The notes under the pieces: generated by a model
What the model was told of the DNA's origin: nothing
Databases searched by the model: none
Seen by the model: the letters and a program-made list of their open reading frames with translations, nothing else
Shown: piece by piece, positions 1 to 5,271 of the stretch
Layout of the letters: each line of letters begins with the position of its first letter
How positions within the stretch are numbered: the first letter of the stretch is position 1
DNA from: Haloferacaceae archaeon
GTDB lineage: Archaea; Halobacteriota; Halobacteria; Halobacteriales; Haloferacaceae
DNA: 8,773 nucleotides
NCBI GenBank assembly: GCA_028274825.1
Contig: JAQCMZ010000358.1
Location: 1-8,773 of the forward strand
Reading direction: 5' to 3'
Program-made: the position numbers and the translations under genes

Positions 1-185
1 CTGTACAGGGTGACCGTTAATTGCGCAGCAGTTGCGCCCTGTATTCAGCACAGCCGTTGAAACCCATCCAGCGTGTCATATGATACATCTCATACCCCCT
101 ACGTCGTCATTTTGACATTTCATCTCACGGTTAAGCCGGGGAAACACCGTATTCTCGCCTCTGTCCAGTCAACAGACTGTGAAAC
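1..185. other. Gene-free left edge with small inverted repeats
   Basis: No coding frame is supported here; all three forward frames hit stops just before 186. Two small structures are visible. Around 6-41 a CAGGG/CCTG outer pair flanks an inner GCGCA-loop-TGCGC hairpin (23-37). At 73-86 there is a near-palindrome with the core TCATATGA. Neither can be assigned a function. The upstream part of the regulator fragment that follows does not appear to be present in this stretch. Confidence 0.5.
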
Positions 186-675
186 ATGTTGATTGAGAAC
201 TATTGTATGACACGCTCACAGTTCCAAGCCACACTTGTCGGTGAGACACCGATCACCACGCTCGTCACGTGGGGTGCGAGCGTCGCCACCGGCGAATACT
301 CTGGGGGGCGGCACAACTCGTCGCCGAGGCACCTCCGGACAGCGAAGTGCGACGGATCGTCGAGGCCGTCAACGAGACGGCCGCGGTGACGGACCTCGTT
401 ACGAAGCCGGAGACTTCGCGGACGTCTGAAAATCCCGAGGCGTTTCGAGACGAATTGGACGAGCGACCGACCGACAGACGGCGGACGGTACTGCGGGCCA
501 CGTGCCTGTCCGATTACTTCGATTCGCCGCGGGGGGCACGTCCGAAGAAGTGGCAGAGACGCTCGATATCGCCGGATCGACACTACTGTATCACCTTCGC
601 CGGGCCCAGCAGGAACCGGTCGGGGCGTATCTCGACGGCGACCCGTTCCGTCGCCCCGACTCCTGGGCCCTGTAA
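186..675 (+). pseudogene. Frameshifted bacterio-opsin-activator (Bat)-type HTH regulator fragment
   Basis: This resembles the C-terminal part of haloarchaeal Bat-family transcription regulators, which end in a conserved HTH (HTH_10 type). It reads in three frames. From ATG 186 (or ATG 207) frame one gives a beta-rich segment ending WGASVATGEYSGG. The next frame gives AAQLVAEAPPDSEVRRIVEA through LTDRRR-like TDRRRTVLRATCLSDYFDSP. The last frame gives GTSEEVAETLDIAGSTLLYH and ends at TAA 673-675. The two junctions lie at G runs 303-308 and 531-536; one additional G in each would restore a single frame of about 156 residues from ATG 207. The family's usual upstream GAF/PAS or BAT region is not found before 186, so the gene is also short at the 5' end. 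It may be a pseudogene, or an intact short regulator with two homopolymer undercalls. Family assignment is from recognised motifs. Confidence 0.75.
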
Positions 676-942
676 TGAGTCGAGTCTCGGCGTAAGACGG
701 TGATACTGGCGTTCGATCAATCGCGGGTTTATTTTTGCCCGCCCTGATCGTGATTATCGTAGCGGCTTACCGGGACGACCGCACGCGGCCCCGCGGTCGA
801 TCCGGCACAGACCGACATCACCTACTACGAGAGCGGGGCACACATTCGACCCGTGGCTCCCGTGGTTTTTGTCCGACAATAATACACTTCCAGCAGGGGA
901 TCGGACCGAAGTGGCCCCATGAAGGGCTCCTAGCTACTCCGT
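676..942. other. No intact gene; possible decayed small-ORF remnant
   Basis: No intact gene is supported. On the plus strand a T-rich stretch (728-736) is followed by a hydrophobic reading PALIVIIVAAYRDD (from about 738). If one base is skipped in the C run 789-792, it continues as PAVDPAQTDITYYESGAHIR and ends at a stop near 881. That composite reads like protein, but I do not recognise it, and the frameshift is my reconstruction. Downstream of it the sequence is featureless until the stop of the minus-strand ABC gene at 943. Confidence 0.25.
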
Positions 943-1821
943 CTATCGAGAGCCGGATCCGGCTCCCTCGAGATGTGCGTAGTAGTTGAACACGTCTGCG
1001 TACGACGGGTCGGTCACGCGGGCGTCGGTGATCTCGTCAATCGCCGCCGGGTCAGTCTCCGAATCGAGGAACCCACGGACGACACCCTCGCCTCTGAACA
1101 ACCGTTCATCGATCACGTTGTCGGCGATGGCCTCCGAGCTTTGTAATGTGGTTTCGACGACGCGTGGAACTCCCGCTGTGATGTCCTCCGGCGTTCCTGT
1201 TGTGACCACGCCAGAATCAGTCATAAAGACGATCCGGTCCGCTATATCGGCATCCATCGGAAGATGGGTCGTCATGAGAACCGCCTTCCCCCGGTCGCGG
1301 AGTATCGACAACTGGTGATGGACCTCATTCATCGTTGTGAGGTCAAGCGCCGCTGTGGGCTCGTCGAGAATGTACAGCGGTGCCTCGATACTCAGCGAGA
1401 TAGTGAGTTCGAGTTTCCGGCGCATCCCGCCGGAGTACTGTTCCACCTTGTCGTCGAGTTGGTCGTCGATACCGAACGTCTCGACCAGTGACCGCCACTT
1501 GTCGGTGAACAATGGGTTGAGACGGCGGTAAAACGCGATGTTCTCTCGTCCGGTCAGCCTATCGAGACACAGCGCATCTTGTAGGAGGAAACTCGTTACC
1601 CCGGGTTTCGAGGCCGGCGCTCTGTCGCTAACTTGGATAGTCCCGTCAGACGGGGTCAGACCTCCGGCGAGACAGGAGGCGAGCACCGACTTTCCCGCTC
1701 CGTTGGGACCCAGCAGAACGACGACCTCACCCGATTCGACGGTTAGGTCGACTTCGTCAAACACTCTCTTCTCACCGAAGGACTTCCCAACATCTTCGGC
1801 GACGAGGACCGGCTCGCTCAT
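943..1821 (-). CDS. ABC transporter ATP-binding protein (ABC-2 exporter type)
   Basis: This is a cytoplasmic nucleotide-binding subunit that hydrolyses ATP to drive the permease encoded just upstream. The 292-residue protein shows every canonical motif in order: Walker A GPNGAGKS (38-45), Q-loop Gln81, signature YSGGM (129-133), Walker B LYILDEP (149-155) with D-loop ALD, and H-loop His186 in TTHLP. After about residue 210 comes an acidic C-terminal extension of roughly 80 residues, common in CcmA/daunorubicin-type exporter ATPases and ending in a Gly/Ser-rich tail. Its ATG overlaps the permease TGA as ATGA (1818-1821), and a G-rich ribosome-binding stretch lies just before the start, so the two are almost certainly co-transcribed and translationally coupled. 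The substrate cannot be told from sequence. ATPase assignment is secure. Confidence 0.96.
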   Translation of the reverse strand: MSEPVLVAEDVGKSFGEKRVFDEVDLTVESGEVVVLLGPNGAGKSVLASCLAGGLTPSDGTIQVSDRAPASKPGVTSFLLQDALCLDRLTGRENIAFYRRLNPLFTDKWRSLVETFGIDDQLDDKVEQYSGGMRRKLELTISLSIEAPLYILDEPTAALDLTTMNEVHHQLSILRDRGKAVLMTTHLPMDADIADRIVFMTDSGVVTTGTPEDITAGVPRVVETTLQSSEAIADNVIDERLFRGEGVVRGFLDSETDPAAIDEITDARVTDPSYADVFNYYAHLEGAGSGSR

Positions 1822-2693
1822 CGGTTACCCCCCTCGTCGTACAACTGCCACCGCGTGATAAAAACACCAAACGCCGTCGCACAAACACCGTAGGCGAGCA
1901 GTGGCACGAGGCGACCGCCGGGGACAAAGCCGCTGCCTGCGACACCCTCGGTGGTGACGAGCTGCGCCGTCATCGCGCGCGTCGCGAGTACGTTCGGCAG
2001 CAGCCTCGCAATCGAGCCATCGAGGATCGCGACTTCCATCAGCATCCCGTTGTACCCGGTGAGCATGAATCCGAACACCGCGACCAGCGACAGGGTGAAC
2101 TGTGCGTACTGCTCGTTGTTTGCTGCGACGACGATGGGCACTGCAACGGCCATACATACGACGCTCAGTATAACGAACCCAGCGGCCGACACTGCGACCG
2201 AAAGTACCCCACCGACGCCAACTGGCGCACCGTCGAGAACACTCACACCGAGACCGAAGCAGAGCGCCAACGCTGCGATTATCAAGCCGGCCGCTACTCG
2301 TCCGGCGAAATCGGCCGAGGGATACACTGCCATCGACCGGTAGGCGGCAAACCGGTCGGCCTCCAGATCCACGGCCAGTTGACTTCCGAAGATGGTGAGA
2401 GACGCGATCATCGCGCCGAGGACGGCGATCCCGCCAGCGAGCAGTCCCTTCGTTACTGAGTCGAGATCTCGGGTTGCTGTCACGAGAAGATACATTACCG
2501 GAGGGAATCCGATGGCCATAGCGAGCACCGTCCAACTGCGAGAGACGTCCCGGAGTGTGCGGTACGTGAACCCCGAGGCCTGCCGTACCCAGATGCGACC
2601 GCTCCGCCTGACCGACTGCGGTGACCGGTCGTCAGCTTCCGCAACCCGAGCAGCAGTTTCAAAACGGTCGCCCACCGCGTTGCCGTCGGTCAC
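1818..2693 (-). CDS. ABC-2 type transporter permease
   Basis: This is the membrane subunit of the exporter, paired with the ATPase that follows it. From GTG 2693 it is 291 residues. A charged cytoplasmic N-terminus (1-50) is followed by about six hydrophobic segments at roughly 53-73, 83-106, 129-153, 160-190, 199-219 and 262-281, the layout expected of ABC-2 permeases. I chose GTG 2693 because GGAGGT sits 8 bases before it; the frame stays open to ATG 2867, but that extra 58-residue N-terminus is Arg-rich, has no homology I recognise and no ribosome-binding site. The stop overlaps the ATPase start by 4 bases. The gene is transcribed divergently from the CPBP gene at 2900. I cannot name the substrate; drug, lipid or peptide export are all possible. 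Confidence 0.88.
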   Translation of the reverse strand: MTDGNAVGDRFETAARVAEADDRSPQSVRRSGRIWVRQASGFTYRTLRDVSRSWTVLAMAIGFPPVMYLLVTATRDLDSVTKGLLAGGIAVLGAMIASLTIFGSQLAVDLEADRFAAYRSMAVYPSADFAGRVAAGLIIAALALCFGLGVSVLDGAPVGVGGVLSVAVSAAGFVILSVVCMAVAVPIVVAANNEQYAQFTLSLVAVFGFMLTGYNGMLMEVAILDGSIARLLPNVLATRAMTAQLVTTEGVAGSGFVPGGRLVPLLAYGVCATAFGVFITRWQLYDEGGNR

Positions 2694-2701
2694 CGGTACT
2701 G

Positions 2702-2707
2702 ACCTCC
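2702..2707 (-). promoter_or_regulatory. Shine-Dalgarno GGAGGT deciding the permease start
   Basis: A perfect GGAGGT on the minus strand lies 8 bases upstream of GTG 2693. It is the reason the permease is started there and not at the in-frame ATG 2867. Confidence 0.7.
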
Positions 2708-2866
2708 AGTTCGTTTCTGTGGACTCGCTCTGTCCTGACCGTTCGACGGACCTGAGAGGAGGGGTCTTGAGGCCCACCGGGCAATAGCGTCCATACCTCT
2801 GTACTAGCGGTGGACGTATATTATGCCGCAAGCACCGTCTCCGAGAGTGAAACAGTGGTAGTCCCA

Positions 2867-2873
2867 TTTATCC
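2867..2873 (+). promoter_or_regulatory. TATA-like box (TTTATCC) for the CPBP gene
   Basis: A T/A-rich element is centred about 30 bases before ATG 2900, the spacing seen for leaderless haloarchaeal mRNAs. No Shine-Dalgarno precedes that ATG, which fits leaderless initiation. Assigned by position and composition only. Confidence 0.45.
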
Positions 2874-2899
2874 AAAAAGTGCGTATCGGACAGTGTACG

Positions 2900-3754
2900 A
2901 TGAATGCGGTACAGAAACCGGAGCGAGAAGTTTCGATGGACAGTGGTCCAACGAGCGTAGTCGTGTTTCTCATCGCGGTAGCGGCGTATCTCGTAATCGG
3001 TCAGTTCATTGATGTGGCTGTGGCAGCCGAGTCAACAGCGATACAGCACACCGTAGAAGCATTGTCGTTCTTTGGTCTCAGTGCGATAGGAATCGCGTTT
3101 CTCTACGTTGACAGCGCTGACGCAACAGATATCGGTCTCTCACGTCGCTTCGTGATCCCTGGTGTCAGAGGATTCCTTCTCGTCTGGGTTGGGCTAAACG
3201 TGATCGGCATGGGGCTCGCAATCGTGAGTAACAATCCGTGGGGCCTCAACGTGCTCGCCCCGGTCGCGGTGGGGAGTCTCGCTACGACAGCGAGCTATGC
3301 GTTTATTGAAGAACTCGTATTCCGCGGGTACCTACAGGGAAAGGTGCGGAGTGTTCTCGGAGCGGAGAGTACGCTTTCGCGGGGGGTGGCTATCGGCATA
3401 GCGGGTATCCTGTTCGGGTTCGCACATATCCCGAGAATTATCGTTGAAGGAGGGTATATAAGTGGGACATCTGTCGCCGGGACACTGCTCGTACTCTCGC
3501 TTAGCGGGGTCGGGTTCGGTGTACTGTACGAGCTCACAGAGAACCTGTATTTTGTAGGGCTGCTTCATGCGCTCGGCAACAGTTGGCCGCTACTGGTAGA
3601 TGGATTTGCCTGGGGCGGGCCCGTCCAGATCGCATTCTTTGTCACCATTGGCGTCGTCTACTTCAGTGTTACCGGTGTCTACAGAAGATTCACAGCAGAG
3701 TCGCGAGTGACGCCAAACGTCAGAGTCGGGAGTCGTGGTGAGAGAGCCTCGTAA
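2900..3754 (+). CDS. CPBP family intramembrane metalloprotease
   Basis: This is a polytopic membrane protein of the CPBP/ABI family (related to Rce1-type CAAX proteases). From ATG 2900 it has 284 residues and about seven hydrophobic segments. Three family motifs are present in order: EELVFR (Glu137, Glu138, Arg142; the EExxxR motif), FGFAH (Phe172-His176), and HALGN (His223-Asn227). These supply the expected catalytic glutamates and metal-binding histidines, so it may be an active intramembrane protease; the substrate is unknown. The 2900 start fits a leaderless transcript; ATG 2936 is an alternative that loses 12 residues, and ATG 2810 seems too far upstream. It is divergent from the ABC-2 exporter operon, a neighbourhood often seen for bacteriocin or peptide processing and self-protection, but no peptide gene is visible here, so that role is speculative. 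Confidence 0.9.
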   Translation: MNAVQKPEREVSMDSGPTSVVVFLIAVAAYLVIGQFIDVAVAAESTAIQHTVEALSFFGLSAIGIAFLYVDSADATDIGLSRRFVIPGVRGFLLVWVGLNVIGMGLAIVSNNPWGLNVLAPVAVGSLATTASYAFIEELVFRGYLQGKVRSVLGAESTLSRGVAIGIAGILFGFAHIPRIIVEGGYISGTSVAGTLLVLSLSGVGFGVLYELTENLYFVGLLHALGNSWPLLVDGFAWGGPVQIAFFVTIGVVYFSVTGVYRRFTAESRVTPNVRVGSRGERAS

Positions 3755-3828
3755 CGCGGCAAAGTACGAGCTATCACCTAATCAGCGAGAAACGCATACA
3801 CACAGAGAGGCGATACTCACCGTGGTTG

Positions 3829-3862
3829 CTCAGGAGGTCCTCATCACTCCGCCTGAGATTTT
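3829..3862 (+). terminator. Possible terminator: hairpin plus short T run
   Basis: CTCAGG (3829-3834) and CCTGAG (3852-3857) can form a 6-bp stem, followed by ATTTTG. It lies 75 bases past the CPBP stop and before the receiver gene's promoter. The T run is short, so this is weak. Confidence 0.25.
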
Positions 3863-3886
3863 GATGTGATAATAGGGCACAAAGAG

Positions 3887-3893
3887 TTTTTGA
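3887..3893 (+). promoter_or_regulatory. TATA-like box (TTTTTGA) for the receiver gene
   Basis: The T-rich element is centred about 27 bases before ATG 3917, as expected for a leaderless haloarchaeal transcript. A GGTGA also lies 3 bases before the ATG, so SD-dependent initiation is possible. Confidence 0.5.
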
Positions 3894-3916
3894 ACATTCT
3901 ACGGAACGGGTGAATC

Positions 3917-4186
3917 ATGGATAGTTCTCTAATTCGGGTCCTTCAGGTGGACGATGATCCAAGCCTGCTTGAGTTGACCGGTGAGTTTCTCAAAGGCGAA
4001 GATGACCGCCTCGTTCTCGAAACGGCTACCAGCGCCGACGAGGGACTCGATCAGATCGGAGACCGACCGCCCGATTGTATTATCTCCGATTACGATATGC
4101 CGGGTAAGGATGGTATCGAGTTCTTACGGAAGTACAAAGAGAAAGCCTCGCGCTTCAGCGCGGAGAAAATATCAATTTTCTGGTGA
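3917..4186 (+). pseudogene. Truncated response regulator receiver domain
   Basis: Residues 1-75 are a normal CheY-like receiver start: VLQVDDDPSLLELTGEFL carries the acidic cluster Asp12-Asp14, and CIISDYDMPGKDG carries the phospho-acceptor Asp58. The protein then breaks off. A receiver needs roughly 115-125 residues, including a Thr/Ser on strand 4 and a Lys on strand 5; both are missing. The last 14 codons (KASRFSAEKISIFW) are read through a hairpin resembling an IS200/IS605-type right end, not receiver sequence. No remaining receiver half is found downstream. In haloarchaea such N-terminal receivers often lead into PAS and histidine-kinase domains, so the original gene may have been much longer. 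The remnant is probably non-functional, though it keeps its own promoter and could still make a fragment. Confidence 0.8.
4142..4175 (+). mobile_element. Relic right end of an IS200/IS605 (IS1341/tnpB-type) element
   Basis: The sequence reads AAGCC, then CTCGCGC-TTCA-GCGCGGAG as an imperfect hairpin (about 4147-4165), then AAAATATCAA. Haloarchaeal IS1341-type elements end just after tnpB with the same pattern: AAGCC, a GC-rich hairpin with a TTNA-like loop, a purine-rich spacer and TCA. The copy has decayed pairing near the stem base (bulged G4163). No tnpB or transposase coding lies beside it; its left neighbour is the receiver fragment. The likeness is from memory of the pattern and has not been searched. 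Confidence 0.5.
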
Positions 4187-4279
4187 TTCCACGCAGTCGG
4201 GCACTGTATCGGTCCATTATAGGAACCGACCGTTCACCCGACTCGTTTCGATCACTGTCTGATTGCTTGAGGCGGGTAG

Positions 4280-4366
4280 GCCGCCATCGTGGGACTGGTA
4301 GGAATCGCTTTATCCTCAGCCGGACTCCTATTATACAAGATCGTTGCCTTCCGTTTCAACGCATGA
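4280..4366 (+). pseudogene. Orphan transmembrane-helix fragment
   Basis: Between TAG 4277-4279 and TGA 4364-4366 one frame reads AAIVGLVGIALSSAGLLLYK followed by IVAFRFNA. That is a convincing single membrane helix with a basic end, and it lacks any start-site signal. It looks like the 3' end of a lost membrane-protein gene. The family is not recognisable. It could also be chance, given only 28 residues. Confidence 0.3.
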
Positions 4367-4442
4367 ACTGAGATCTCCGGCTGGCAATCGAACGGTGGAC
4401 TGTGGAAACTTGTGTCGGATTCATCCTGCGCCCAAACTCGCA

Positions 4443-4474
4443 GGTATTCTCTTTGATTCTGTATAAGAGATACC
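4443..4474. repeat. Imperfect inverted repeat, possible terminator
   Basis: GGTATTCTCTT and AAGAGATACC pair with one bulged T around an 11-base loop. It lies 57 bases past the stop of the opsin-like gene on the minus strand, so it might end that transcript, but no T run follows on either strand. Confidence 0.35.
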
Positions 4475-4530
4475 TCCCTGTGGTGACTGATCGTCGTCGC
4501 TGGACCGACCGAAACGGTGGGCCGTGACCG

Positions 4531-5271
4531 CTATATCGTCGTCAGCTGAGACAGGTAGTTGCTGAGTGTGTTCGCTTCGTCCGCGTCCAGCGTGGTGTAA
4601 TTGTACAACAAGTACAACACTACACCAGCATAGAGGAAGAAGATACTGTACTGCCGGATGAAAACATCTAAGACTGGGTCAGTGATGAGCCCTGCTACTG
4701 CGAGTGGGGTGTACGCCAGCAACATCCCGTACGCGAACAACAGAATGTTTCGCGCCTTCCAGTGGAGCAATCGTTGTTGGGGTGTCGCCTCCGACGCCGA
4801 CCGCCGGATGGGGCCGAAAAAGAGGTACAGAAGCACGGGGAACGGAACGAAGAATGAGGCCAGGAACAGCACGAACGCGACTGTAGCGACTGTTCCTTCC
4901 GCACCTTGTCCGACGACGCCGAATATCTCGCCGCCGAGTGTGGGCATTACCGCAAGAGCGACTGTGAGTACCCCGACACGACGAGAGACATTCGCCGATG
5001 CCAACACGAGTGCGTAAATCACGACCGTGGAAATGAGACTCTGCGTTAACCCGAGGAGATCAAGACTTCCGTTGCCGACCGCGACGGCACCGACACCAAA
5101 CTCCTGAAGAACGATCGCAAGCGGTGTCAGACCTGCGATTGCGACCGCGACTCCCGCATAAGAGCGTACCTGCTCCGGCGTGCGAGTGTACAGACCCAAC
5201 GCAATGATGAACGTCAGGAGGTTCACACCCGCGAACGCGAACCTGACAGTCGCAGCGGTCACGTCAATCAT
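4531..5271 (-). CDS. Seven-helix opsin-like membrane protein lacking the retinal lysine
   Basis: This 246-residue integral membrane protein has seven hydrophobic segments (about 7-28, 38-60, 72-95, 98-120, 127-153, 173-196, 203-225), matching microbial rhodopsins in length and spacing. Arginines cluster in loops 1-2 (Arg30, Arg36), 3-4 (SRR, 96-98) and 5-6 (Arg156 to Arg174), giving the rhodopsin topology with the N-terminus outside. Hand alignment to sensory rhodopsin I and bacteriorhodopsin pairs NVSRR with GASRR after helix C, and LYLFFG with YVLFFG at the end of helix E. However, helix G (IFFLYAGVVLYLLY) has no lysine; Ala215 falls where the Schiff-base Lys is expected. The only lysine in the protein is Lys172, in loop 5-6. 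The start overlaps the transducer stop (ATGATTGA, 5264-5271), with GGTGA 6 bases before it, as in htr-sop operons. Likely role: receptor partner of the transducer, not using a retinal Schiff base. Seven-helix nature is firm; rhodopsin homology is inferred. Confidence 0.65.
   Translation of the reverse strand: MIDVTAATVRFAFAGVNLLTFIIALGLYTRTPEQVRSYAGVAVAIAGLTPLAIVLQEFGVGAVAVGNGSLDLLGLTQSLISTVVIYALVLASANVSRRVGVLTVALAVMPTLGGEIFGVVGQGAEGTVATVAFVLFLASFFVPFPVLLYLFFGPIRRSASEATPQQRLLHWKARNILLFAYGMLLAYTPLAVAGLITDPVLDVFIRQYSIFFLYAGVVLYLLYNYTTLDADEANTLSNYLSQLTTI

Larger units (their letters stand above)
4187..4530. other. Gene-free debris between truncated receiver and opsin-like gene
   Basis: There is no intact gene in these 344 bases. 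Besides the helix fragment and hairpin listed separately, the forward frames are broken by stops and match nothing I recognise. It looks like decayed sequence left by insertion and deletion next to the IS-like end. Confidence 0.5.

Noticed and set aside
303..536. Programmed ribosomal frameshifting as the explanation of the Bat-type gene
   Set aside because: Two successive shifts would be needed and no stimulatory structure is evident; homopolymer error or mutation is simpler.
735..989. 84-codon plus-strand open frame starting at TTG 735 as an intact gene
   Set aside because: After the first 15 hydrophobic residues it becomes Arg-rich and overlaps the ABC gene end; only the composite frameshift reading is mentioned as a possible remnant.
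1825..2535. 236-codon minus-strand frame overlapping the permease
   Set aside because: It is extremely Arg-rich and lies in another frame of a clear membrane permease; it has no recognisable domain.
3981..4262. 93-codon plus-strand frame overlapping the receiver fragment
   Set aside because: The receiver motifs lie in the other frame, which also has the TATA box at the right distance; this one is a shadow continuing into debris.
4531..5271. Calling the seven-helix protein a functional light-sensing rhodopsin
   Set aside because: The last helix has no lysine and the usual helix C Arg/Asp/Pro pattern is missing, so retinal Schiff-base chemistry is not supported.
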